A DNA stretch of 64,000 nt from the NCBI RefSeq assembly GCF_029227915.1, contig NC_079877.1, forward strand, positions 4,030,001 to 4,094,000, read 5' to 3'. The translations under genes and the position numbers were made by a program. This document shows positions 1-10,412 of the stretch, one piece after another. The DNA comes from Hydractinia symbiolongicarpus (lineage: Eukaryota > Cnidaria > Hydrozoa > Anthoathecata > Hydractiniidae). Below the pieces are notes generated by a model that saw nothing but the letters and a program-made list of their open reading frames with translations, was not told the origin of the DNA and did no database searches. Numbering within the stretch: position 1 is the first letter of the stretch; each line of letters starts with the position of its first letter.

Positions 1-1022
1 GATAGCCGCAGTCGTCACGTTCTGTTGCCTTGCGCAGACATTTTTCTAACGAAAATTCAACACAAACCAGCAGTAAAAACTTTAAGGATCGCGCATTATG
101 TTATTTTGCGACGAATGTGGAGAGCGTACTTCTATGCTTACCTAGGCGGTGGTAGCACCACGGTCCACTTTGGTTTAGCAATTCACTATAACAACAGCCT
201 TTCTTCTCGCATGCCCGCTTCGTTATGCCTGGATAACCACAATCATGACGTCTTGTTGCTGCTATTTTCCGGCATTTTTCTAAAATTACGGATGGAAGAG
301 TACACAATGCTTTCAAAATACCTAATCAGTAAGAGCGGAACAACTTACCTTGCCTGTAATAACACCACGGTCCCTTTTCCTTGATCGCGTTGTAACAGCA
401 TCCTTTTTTGACGCAATCTGATTTGCTTATCCCAGGGTAACCACAATCTTCACGTTTGTTTGCTTCAATCATGGGACAGTTTGCTAGAGTATTTTGAGAA
501 ATAATTAGTGGCCCAAATTGTCAGTGTTAATGCCGAAAACATAGTCGAAAATTTACCTTTTCGATGATAACACCACGGGCCAGCCACCTTTAATTCGCCA
601 TAACAACATCCCTTTCTCAAGCAATCCAACGGACTAATTCCATGGTAGCCACAATCAACGCGCATTGACGCCTTTATGTTTCGACATTTTGCTATTACGA
701 AACAAATTAGGTAGATTCACAACTAAAATGCAATGACAACCCCCTCAAGTGTAAGAAGCCGTATTACCTCCACATGTGTTGCAAAGCCTTGGGCAATGAC
801 TGGAAACGATTTTCTTTGAACAACTAGTTGATCTAACCACAGAGCACAAGATATTTCTGTTGCTGCAAACTCTTGTAGCTGAAAAATTAAGAACAAATGC
901 AATTTTTTTATTATTGCGACGAAACATTGACGGCAATTGCAATGAAGAAGCATTAAAATACCTGTGGCAGCGGCAAAAGCCAAAACAACAAAACAAATCA
1001 CGTAAATCTGATATTTCCTCAT
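1..1022 (-). CDS. Four-trefoil secreted protein, copy 1 (3' end cut by window edge)
   Basis: Exons on the minus strand are: signal peptide 962-1022, trefoil 1 at 557-691, trefoil 2 at 349-483, trefoil 3 at 142-279, and the first 45 nt of trefoil 4 at 1-45. The remaining 86 nt of the last exon and the stop lie left of the window. The TATA box is at 1084-1090. All visible splice sites are GT-AG. The visible coding sequence is intact. The only exon difference from the consensus is a silent change at position 29 (Lys162, AAA to AAG). The gene is probably functional, but its last exon cannot be assessed here. Confidence 0.83.
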
Positions 1023-1083
1023 GATTCCGGCTCTTATTTCGTCGGTGCGCGAATCGTATTAGTCCAATTCATGTCAAAGCCTT

Positions 1084-1119
1084 CTTTATACGCTCTTTTC
1101 TCTCTAATTACTGTAATTA
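1084..1119 (-). promoter_or_regulatory. Core promoter of copy 1: TATA box plus inverted TAATTA pair
   Basis: On the minus strand a TATAAAG lies at 1084-1090. A start site about 30 nt downstream, near 1060, would give a 5' UTR of about 38 nt. Just upstream, 1105-1119 reads TAATTACTGTAATTA, a perfect 7-bp inverted repeat around one base that holds two TAATTA cores of the kind bound by homeodomain proteins. The same block precedes every copy at a fixed distance; TATA positions are given with each gene. Binding by any factor is inferred, not shown. Confidence 0.65.
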
Positions 1120-1916
1120 ATGAGTGCTTATAATCAAGATGGCCGTTTACAAATTACAACGTAAATTCGCCTCCGGGGAAGATATTGTGCATGTAGCATT
1201 CACCGTTTAAACTCTTGTGGGTTTCGCTTTGAAATATGTTGACACGGTCTATGAAGATCATTGTTGATTGTTGAATAAACGGAAGGTTTTTATCGGAGTG
1301 GTGTAGGACTAGGGTGCACACGAATCACACACGAGTTATTCTTGTCTTCGGTGACCAAACCAACAATTCCCAATCATACATGCGTGTTATACTTTCAAGA
1401 GATCGTTCTTTCGCGGTGAAGGTGATATTCCCTTCAATTTCAATGAATATGAAACAAAAGAGCTAAATTCCATCAGAAGGATGCGTTGCCAATCCTAGAT
1501 CATTGGATTGTTCATTATACGACGTTCTGACAATGTCTTGTTGTTTTAGATAACTCACATGTCGAAACTATTTTTGTTGCGTACTACATCACATCTAGAA
1601 GGTGTCCATTCACACAAGACACGGTCGATTTTGCGGATTTAAGTACCAATACGCGCTGCATCGTGCGCCTTTTTTGTCAGGGATGAAGAGATAAAAAAAA
1701 AGAATTTTCTAATATGCTTCAAAATTTACGTCAACGTAACCCTGTTTTGACAACTAGGGATACGTTTCCCTGTTTAACATGCTATTAACATTTCTTATTA
1801 AGAACAATGCTGGAGATGAGTAGTCGAAATGAAATACGTGCGTTTAAGGTCACTGCTTCAATTGGACGTTAAGTATTTTTATCCCATGACTTTTCATTAA
1901 TGCCCCTGCGCTGTCA

Positions 1917-1924
1917 TTTATATA
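1917..1924 (-). promoter_or_regulatory. Isolated TATA-like element in the spacer
   Basis: The minus strand reads GGG TATATAAA TG here, about 900 bp upstream of the ATG of copy 1, and the same site recurs in each spacer. No convincing ORF follows: the first ATGs give only very short frames. It could start a noncoding transcript or an alternative 5' exon, or be chance in AT-rich DNA. Confidence 0.25.
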
Positions 1925-2896
1925 CCCTCGATAACGGCTTGGTTATAAACGGCACTAGCGGGCCTTATACAGTATTATTTACTGATAGCTATTTTAAATC
2001 AGTATATACGGGAAATCCACAGCACTGATTGGGTAAAAGCCTCAACGACGAGCTTCATACAGCCCGGTGCAATTTTTGACCTTGTAACATACATATTAAT
2101 AACTATAAATGCATACAAATAACATTGGAAAAAATAGCCAAACACATCCACACTGAAAAATGAAGTTGCAGTAAATCCTAAATCACGATTCACTCCGTAA
2201 GAATCAGAAAAACATGTTCCACGTTCGGTGTCGCAGATAAAAGAAAATGCTTTTAAAAACATTAACAGCACAATGAAAAACAAGCAAAACAACGTCGAAT
2301 TTATGTGATAAACATGTATTTGAAAAATTGAAACAATAAAACTCAAATGGAAAGTTCTCTATTTTTTTACAACCTTGTCATCTTACGAGAAATATTACTC
2401 TCGGTCAGCGTAGCGACCTCGCATGTTCGGTCTATGCTTTTGACCTCGCATAAACTTTCTCGGTACAGATAGACAAGTTATTTTATGTTGTATTAATAAC
2501 GCCCGCAAAAGTAGCCTTTTTGTATTTAGATTTATGCTTTCCGTATCCGCCCTGACATTTTTGACTATCAAAATTGTGGCTCCGAATGAGACAGAATTGC
2601 CAAGTTGACAAAGTAGCAAAAAACGGCATTATCCGGTTAATAACGCCTTGGATAGAAATGCTCACGCCACGCTTGCACGGTTGCATTGCGATTCTGGGTA
2701 TGGTGGCGCCAGAAGATTTCAGGCTTTACTAAATAACGCTTACTACTCCTTTCATCAAATACGGACACTCAAGGCACCCTATGCAATAATTCAAATGTGT
2801 TTGGCTGCAGCGACATGACAAAAAGAAAATTGGCAGTCAAATCATTCATCTCCTACTGGATCTTATTGGGAAGGAAAAGTTCATATATTAGAGGTA

Positions 2897-2902
2897 TTTA
2901 TT
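2897..2902 (-). terminator. Polyadenylation signal AATAAA of copy 2
   Basis: The canonical AATAAA on the minus strand starts 142 nt after the TGA stop (3044-3046) of copy 2. The same hexamer is at the same place behind every complete copy; positions are listed with the genes. Cleavage is expected 10-30 nt further on, around 2870-2885. Confidence 0.7.
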
Positions 2903-3040
2903 TGACAACATATTTTTACAACAATGAGTACACTAAAGTTCGCATATAATCTTCCGAAGGTCCTCGTATCTAAACGAAAGGAAGTACATATTAAGCTCGT
3001 GGCCCGAAATGACTTGCTTACAAAAGTGTTCGCGACTTTT

Positions 3041-3046
3041 ACCTCA
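3041..3046 (-). other. Stop codon directly followed by relic-like splice donor (copy 2, all copies alike)
   Basis: The last trefoil exon reads CGA TGA G then GTAAAAGT. The other three trefoil exons end CGA AAA G, AGG CAA G and CGC CTA G, each followed by a used GTAA donor. So the stop occupies the codon just before the splice-phase base, and a donor-like AG|GTAAAAGT survives behind it. The simplest reading is an internal exon that became terminal through a nonsense change. Whether the donor is still used in the 3' UTR cannot be told from sequence. Confidence 0.6.
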
Positions 3047-4151
3047 TCGGTAATAACACCATGGCCCACGACCGGGCAATGAATTATAGCAGCAACCTCT
3101 TTTCATGCATTCGAATTCTGTTATACCAGGATAGCCGCAGTCGTCACGTTCTGTTGCTTTGCGCAGACATTTTTCTAACGAAAATTCAACACAAACCAGC
3201 AGTAAAAACTTTAAGGATCGCGCATTATGTTATTTTGCGACGAATGTGGAGAGCGTACTTCTATGCTTACCTAGGCGGTGGTAGCACCACGGTCCACTTT
3301 GGTTTAGCAATTCACTATAACAACAGCCTTTCTTCTCGCATGCCCGCTTCGTTATGCCTGGATAACCACAATCATGACGTCTTGTTGCTGCTATTTTCCG
3401 GCATTTTTCTAAAATTACGGATGGAAGAGTACACAATGCTTTCAAAATACCTAATCAGTAAGAGCGGAACAACTTACCTTGCCTGTAATAACACCACGGT
3501 CCCTTTTCCTTGATCGCGTTGTAACAGCATCCTTTTTTGACGCAATCTGATTTGCTTATCCCAGGGTAACCACAATCTTCACGTTTGTTTGCTTCAATCA
3601 TGGGACATTTTGCTAGAGTATTTTGAGAAATAATTAGTGGCCCAAATTGTCAGTGTTAATGCCGAAAACATAGTCGAAAATTTACCTTTTCGATGATAAC
3701 ACCACGGGCCAGCCACCTTTAATTCGCCATAACAACATCCCTTTCTCAAGCAATCCAACGGACTAATTCCATGGTAGCCACAATCAACGCGCATTGACGC
3801 CTTTATGTTTCGACATTTTGCTATTACGAAACAAATTAGGTAGATTCACAACTAAAATGCAATGACAACCCCCTCAAGTGTAAGAAGCCGTATTACCTCC
3901 ACATGTGTTGCAAAGCCTTGGGCAATGACTGGAAACGATTTTCTTTGAACAACTAGTTGATCTAACCACAGAGCACAAGATATTTCTGTTGCTGCAAACT
4001 CTTGTAGCTGAAAAATTAAGAACAAATGCAATTTTTTTATTATTGCGACGAAACATTGACGGCAATTGCAATGAAGAAGCATTAAAATACCTGTGGCAGC
4101 GGCAAAAGCCAAAACAACAAAACAAATCACGTAAATCTGATATTTCCTCAT
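3044..4151 (-). CDS. Secreted protein with four trefoil (P-type) domains, copy 2; first complete copy
   Basis: Exons: 4091-4151, 3686-3820, 3478-3612, 3271-3408, 3044-3174, giving 600 nt and 199 aa. Residues 1-21 form a signal peptide with a hydrophobic core (about 5-18) and an A-T-A cleavage motif at 19-21. Four trefoil domains follow, with cysteines at 23/34/44/49/50/61, 68/79/89/94/95/106, 113/124/134/139/140/152 and 159/169/179/184/185/196. This matches the family pattern C-x9/10-C-x9-C-x4-CC-x10/11-C, and each domain has CGY(P/H)GI and GPWCY(H/Y)R. No mucin-like linker, transmembrane segment or other domain is present. Trefoil proteins are known as protease-resistant secreted peptides, often with mucus or lectin-like roles; the role here is an inference. 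The start is the ATG opening the signal peptide, downstream of a TATA box at 4213-4219; AATAAA lies at 2897-2902. Specific to this copy: t3608 changes Asn67 to Lys, the residue at the same place in the other three domains. Confidence 0.88.
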
Positions 4152-6173
4152 GATTCCGGCTCTTATTTCGTCGGTGCGCGAATCGTATTAGTCCAATTCA
4201 TGTCAAAGCCTTCTTTATACGCTCTTTTCTCTCTAATTACTGTAATTAATGAGTGCTTATAATCAAGATGGCCGTTTACAAATTACAACGTAAATTCGCC
4301 TCCGGGGAAGATATTGTGCATGTAGCATTCACCGTTTAAGCTCTTGTGGGTTTCGCTTTGAAATATGTTGACACGGTCTATGAAGATCATTGTCGATTGT
4401 TGAATAAACGGAAGGTTTTTATCGGAGTGGTGTAGGACTAGGGTGCACACGAATCACACACGAGTTATTCTTGTCTTCGGTGACCAAACCAACAATTCCC
4501 AATCATACATGCGTGTTATACTTTCAAGAGATCGTTCTTTCGCGGTGAAGGTGATATTCCCTTCAATTTCAATGAATATGAAACAAAAGAGCTAAATTCC
4601 ATCAGAAGGATGCGTTGCCAATCCTAGATCATTGGATTGTTCATTATACGACGTTCTGACAATGTCTTGTTGTTTTAGATAACTCACATGTCGAAACTAT
4701 TTTTGTTGCGTACTACATCACATCTAGAAGGTGTCCATTCACACAAGACACGGTCGATTTTGCGGATTTAAGTACCAATACGCGCTGCATCGTGCGCCTT
4801 TTTTGTCAGGGATGAAGAGATAAAAAAAAAGAATTTTCTAATATGCTTCATAATTTACGTCAACGTAACCCTGTTTTGACAACTAGGGATACGTTTCCCT
4901 GTTTAACATGCTATTAACATTTCTTATTAAGAACAATGCTGGAGATGAGTAGTCGAAATGAAATATGTGCGTTTAACGTCACTGCTTTAATTGGACGTTA
5001 AGTATTTTTATCCCATGACTTTTCATTAATGCCCCTGCGCTGTCATTTATATACCCTCGATAACGGCTTGGTTATAAACGGCACTAGCGGGCCTTATACA
5101 GTATTATTTACTGATAGCTATTTTAAATCAGTATATACGGGAAATCCACAGCACTGATTGGGTAAAAGCCTCAACGACGAGCTTCATACAGCCCGGTGCA
5201 ACTTTTGACCTTGTAACATACATATTAATAACTATAAATGCATACAAATAACATTGGAAAAAATAGCCAAACACATCCACACTGAAAAATGAAGTTGCAG
5301 TAAATCCTAAATCACGATTCACTCCGTCAGAATCAGAAAAACATGTTCCACGTTCGGTGTCGCAGATAAAAGAAAATGCTTTTAAAAACATTAACAGCAC
5401 AATGAAAAACAAGCAAAACAACGTCGAATTTATGTGATAAACATGTATTTGAAAAATTGAAACAATAAAACTTAAATGGAAAGTTCTCTATTTTTTTTAC
5501 AACCTTGTCATCTTACGAGAAATATTACTCTCGGTCAGCGTAGCGACCTCGCATGTTCGGTCTATGCTTTTGACCTCGCATAAACTTTCTCGGTACAGAT
5601 AGACAAGTTATTTTATGTTGTATTAATAACGCCCGCAAAAGTAGCCTTTTTGTATTTAGATTTATGCTTTCCGTATCCGCCCTGACATTTTTGACTATCA
5701 AAATTGTGGCTCCGAATGAGACAGAATTGCCAAGTTGACAAAGTAGCAAAAAACGGCATTATCCGGTTAAAAACGCCTTGGATAGAAATGCTCACGCCAC
5801 GCTTGCACGGTTGCATTGCGATTCTGGGTATGGCGGCGCCAGAAGATTTCAGGCTTTACTAAATAACGCTTACTACTCCTTTCATCAAATACGGACACTC
5901 AAGGCACCCTATGCAATAATTCAAATGTGTTTGGCTGCAGCGACATGACAAAAAGAAAATTGGCAGTCAAATCATTCATCTCCTACTGGATCTTATTGGG
6001 AAGGAAAAGTTCATATATTAGAGGTATTTATTTGACAACATATTTTTACAACAATGAGTACACTAAAGTTCGCATATAATCTTCCGAAGGTCCTCGTATC
6101 TAAACGAAAGGAAGTACATATTAAGCTCGTGGCCCGAAATGACTTGCTTACAAAAGTGTTCGCGACTTTTACC
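4152..6173. other. Spacer 2, with the most private changes
   Basis: Same layout as spacer 1. Private substitutions at 4340, 4394, 4851, 4966 (CpG to TpG), 4988 and 5473 make it the most diverged spacer noticed. a5771 is shared with spacers 6 and 8. No gene seen. Confidence 0.8.
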
Positions 6174-7281
6174 TCATCGGTAATAACACCATGGCCCACG
6201 ACCGGGCAATGAATTATAGCAGCAACCTCTTTTCATGCATTCGAATTCTGTTATACCAGGATAGCCGCAGTCGTCACGTTCTGTTGCTTTGCGCAGACAT
6301 TTTTCTAACGAAAATTCAACACAAACCAGTAGTAAAAACTTTAAGGATCGCGCATTATGTTATTTTGCGACGAATGTGGAGAGCGTACTTCTATGCTTAC
6401 CTAGGCGGTGGTAGCACCACGGTCCACTTTGGTTTAGCAATTCACTATAACAACAGCCTTTCTTCTCGCATGCCCGCTTCGTTATGCCTGGATAACCACA
6501 ATCATGACGTCTTGTTGCTGCTATTTTCCGGCATTTTTCTAAAATTACGGATGGAAGAGTACACAATGCTTTCAAAATACCTAATCAGTAAGAGCGGAAC
6601 AACTTACCTTGCCTGTAATAACACCACGGTCCCTTTTCCTTGATCGCGTTGTAACAGCATCCTTTTTTGACGCAATCTGATTTGCTTATCCCAGGGTAAC
6701 CACAATCTTCACGTTTGTTTGCTTCAATCATGGGACAGTTTGCTAGAGTATTTTGAGAAATAATTAGTGGCCCAAATTGTCAGTGTTAATGCCGAAAACA
6801 TAGTCGAAAATTTACCTTTTCGATGATAACACCACGGGCCAGCCACCTTTAATTCGCCATAACAACATCCCTTTCTCAAGCAATCCAACGGACTAATTCC
6901 ATGGTAGCCACAATCAACACGCATTGACGCCTTTATGTTTCGACATTTTGCTATTACGAAACAAATTAGGTAGATTCACAACTAAAATGCAATGACAACC
7001 CCCTCAAGTGTAAGAAGCCGTATTACCTCCACATGTGTTGCAAAGCCTTGGGCAATGACTGGAAACGATTTTCTTTGAACAACTAGTTGATCTAACCACA
7101 GAGCACAAGATATTTCTGTTGCTGCAAACTCTTGTAGCTGAAAAATTAAGAACAAATGCAATTTTTTTATTATTGCGACGAAACATTGACGGCAATTGCA
7201 ATGAAGAAGCATTAAAATACCTGTGGCAGCGGCAAAAGCCAAAACAACAAAACAAATCCCGTAAATCTGATATTTCCTCAT
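6174..7281 (-). CDS. Four-trefoil secreted protein, copy 3 (V8G)
   Basis: Exons: 7221-7281, 6816-6950, 6608-6742, 6401-6538, 6174-6304. TATA box 7343-7349, AATAAA 6027-6032. The reading frame is open to the normal stop. A change at 7259 turns Val8 into Gly inside the signal-peptide core. The core stays mostly hydrophobic, so export is probably kept but could be weakened. The change at 6919 is silent (Arg31) and falls on a CpG. Position 6330 differs in intron 4 with no effect on splice sites. Confidence 0.86.
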
Positions 7282-9303
7282 GATTCCGGCTCTTATTTCG
7301 TCGGTGCGCGAATCGTATTAGTCCAATTCATGTCAAAGCCTTCTTTATACGCTCTTTTCTCTCTAATTACTGTAATTAATGAGTGCTTATAATCAAGATG
7401 GCCGTTTACAAATTACAACGTAAATTCGCCTCCGGGGAAGATATTGTGCATGTAGCATTCACCGTTTAAACTCTTGTGGGTTTCGCTTTGAAATATGTTG
7501 ACACGGTCTATGAAGATCATTGTTGATTGTTGAATAAACGGAAGGTTTTTATCGGAGTGGTGTAGGACTAGGGTGCACACGAATCACACACGAGTTATTC
7601 TTGTCTTCGGTGACCAAACCAACAATTCCCAATCATACATGCGTGTTATACTTTCAAGAGATCGTTCTTTCGCGGTGAAGGTGATATTCCCTTCAATTTC
7701 AATGAATATGAAACAAAAGAGCTAAATTCCATCAGAAGGATGCGTTGCCAATCCTAGATCATTGGATTGTTCATTATACGACGTTCTGACAATGTCTTGT
7801 TGTTTTAGATAACTCACATGTCGAAACTATTTTTGTTGCGTACTACATCACATCTAGAAGGTGTCCATTCACACAAGACACGGTCGATTTTGCGGATTTA
7901 AGTACCAATACGCGCTGCATCGTGCGCCTTTTTTGTCAGGGATGAAGAGATAAAAAAAAAGAATTTTCTAATATGCTTCAAAATTTACGTCAACGTAACC
8001 CTGTTTTGACAACTAGGGATACGTTTCCCTGTTTAACATGCTATTAACATTTCTTATTAAGAACAATGCTGGAGATGAGTAGTCGAAATGAAATACGTGC
8101 GTTTAACGTCACTGCTTCAATTGGACGTTAAGTATTTTTATCCCATGACTTTTCATTAATGCCCCTGCGCTGTCATTTATATACCCTCGATAACGGCTTG
8201 GTTATAAACGGCACTAGCGGGCCTTATACAGTATTATTTACTGATAGCTATTTTAAATCAGTATATACGGGAAATCCACAGCACTGATTGGGTAAAAGCC
8301 TCAACGACGAGCTTCATACAGCCCGGTGCAACTTTTGACCTTGTAACATACATATTAATAACTATAAATGCATACAAATAACATTGGAAAAAATAGCCAA
8401 ACACATCCACACTGAAAAATGAAGTTGCAGTAAATCCTAAATCACGATTCACTCCGTCAGAATCAGAAAAACATGTTCCACGTTCGGTGTCGCAGATAAA
8501 AGAAAATGCTTTTAAAAACATTAACAGCACAATGAAAAACAAGCAAAACAACGTCGAATTTATGTGATAAACATGTATTTGAAAAATTGAAACAATAAAA
8601 CTCAAATGGAAAGTTCTCTATTTTTTTTACAACCTTGTCATCTTACGAGAAATATTACTCTCGGTCAGCGTAGCGACCTCGCATGTTCGGTCTATGCTTT
8701 TGACCTCGCATAAACTTTCTCGGTACAGATAGACAAGTTATTTTATGTTGTATTAATAACGCCCGCAAAAGTAGCCTTTTTGTATTTAGATTTATGCTTT
8801 CCGTATCCGCCCTGACATTTTTGACTATCAAAATTGTGGCTCCGAATGAGACAGAATTGCCAAGTTGACAAAGTAGCAAAAAACGGCATTATCCGGTTAA
8901 TAACGCCTTGGATAGAAATGCTCACGCCACGCTTGCACGGTTGCATTGCGATTCTGGGTATGGCGGCGCCAGAAGATTTCAGGCTTTACTAAATAACGCT
9001 TACTACTCCTTTCATCAAATACGGACACTCAAGGCACCCTATGCAATAATTCAAATGTGTTTGGCTGCAGCGACATGACAAAAAGAAAATTGGCAGTCAA
9101 ATCATTCATCTCCTACTGGATCTTATTGGGAAGGAAAAGTTCATATATTAGAGGTATTTATTTGACAACATATTTTTACAACAATGAGTACACTAAAGTT
9201 CGCATATAATCTTCCGAAGGTCCTCGTATCTAAACGAAAGGAAGTACATATTAAGCTCGTGGCCCGAAATGACTTGCTTACAAAAGTGTTCGCGACTTTT
9301 ACC
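7282..9303. other. Spacer 3
   Basis: Matches the consensus spacer; no gene and no diagnostic variant noticed. Confidence 0.75.
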
Positions 9304-10412
9304 TCATCGGTAATAACACCATGGCCCACGACCGGGCAATGAATTATAGCAGCAACCTCTTTTCATGCATTCGAATTCTGTTATACCAGGATAGCCGCAG
9401 TCGTCACGTTCTGTTGCTTTGCGCAGACATTTTTCTAACGAAAATTCAACACAAACCAGCAGTAAAAAACTTTAAGGATCGCGCATTATGTTATTTTGCG
9501 ACGAATGTGGAGAGCGTACTTCTATGCTTACCTAGGCGGTGGTAGCACCACGGTCCACTTTGGTTTAGCAATTCACTATAACAACAGCCTTTCTTCTCGC
9601 ATGCCCGCTTCGTTATGCCTGGATAACCACAATCATGACGTCTTGTTGCTGCTATTTTCCGGCATTTTTCTAAAATTACGGATGGAAGAGTACACAATGC
9701 TTTCAAAATACCTAATCAGTAAGAGCGGAACAACTTACCTTGCCTGTAATAACACCACGGTCCCTTTTCCTTGATCGCGTTGTAACAGCATCCTTTTTTG
9801 ACGCAATCTGATTTGCTTATCCCAGGGTAACCACAATCTTCACGTTTGTTTGCTTCAATCATGGGACAGTTTGCTAGAGTATTTTGAGAAATAATTAGTG
9901 GCCCAAATTGTCAGTGTTAATGCCGAAAACATAGTCGAAAATTTACCTTTTCGATGATAACACCACGGACCAGCCACCTTTAATTCGCCATAACAACATC
10001 CCTTTCTCAAGCAATCCAACGGACTAATTCCATGGTAGCCACAATCAACGCGCATTGACGCCTTTATGTTTCGACATTTTGCTATTACGAAACAAATTAG
10101 GTAGATTCACAACTAAAATGCAATGACAACCCCCTCAAGTGTAAGAAGCCGTATTACCTCCACATGTGTTGCAAAGCCTTGGGCAATGACTGGAAACGAT
10201 TTTCTTTGAACAACTAGTTGATCTAACCACAGAGCACAAGATATTTCTGTTGCTGCAAACTCTTGTAGCTGAAAAATTAAGAACAAATGCAATTTTTTTA
10301 TTATTGCGACGAAACATTGACGGCAATTGCAATGAAGAAGCATTAAAATACCTGTGGCAGCGGCAAAAGCCAAAACAACAAAACAAATCACGTAAATCTG
10401 ATATTTCCTCAT
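9304..10412 (-). CDS. Four-trefoil secreted protein, copy 4
   Basis: Exons: 10352-10412, 9947-10081, 9739-9873, 9532-9669, 9304-9434. TATA box 10474-10480, AATAAA 9157-9162. Intron 4 has one extra A in the run near 9464-9470, so it is 97 bp instead of 96; neither splice site is touched. The change at 9969 is silent (Gly58). The predicted protein equals the array consensus. Confidence 0.87.

Larger units (their letters stand above)
1023..3043. other. Spacer 1 (promoter of copy 1, intergenic, 3' UTR of copy 2)
   Basis: Beyond the promoter (to about 1120) and the 3' UTR (from about 2870), some 1.75 kb has no supported gene. It contains an A9 run near 1692-1700, a T7 tract near 2362 (T8 in most units), a direct repeat of gacctcgcat at 2415-2424 and 2442-2451, and ttaataacgcc at 2493-2503 and 2637-2647. 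Variants: g1848 and t2073 (not seen in other units), a2199 (shared with spacers 5 and 9) and t2704 (shared with spacers 4 and 18). Confidence 0.8.

Noticed and set aside
692-724. Alternative acceptor for exon 2 at 723-724
   Set aside because: Using it shifts the frame and meets a stop before the trefoil domain; the acceptor at 692-693 keeps phase 1 and mirrors the other exons.
723-1022. Minus-strand 99-codon frame starting with the signal peptide
   Set aside because: Only its first 20 codons are exon 1; the rest is read-through of intron 1 past a good donor at 960-961.
1999-2346. Hydrophobic minus-strand frame of 115 codons in the spacer
   Set aside because: It has no ATG at its start (TTG), the start is lost in spacer 2, a 15-bp deletion hits it in spacer 16, and it resembles no family I know.
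2395-2686. Two overlapping minus-strand frames of 74 and 67 codons
   Set aside because: Short, overlapping in different frames, one without ATG, no recognisable domain and no splice context.
2881-3069. Minus-strand 62-codon frame beginning MGHGV
   Set aside because: It is the end of trefoil exon 4 and its 3' UTR read in another frame.
3061-3513. Plus-strand open frame of 150 codons in nearly every unit
   Set aside because: It runs antisense across trefoil exons 3 and 4 and introns, with no domain or signal; the minus-strand trefoil exons explain the sequence.
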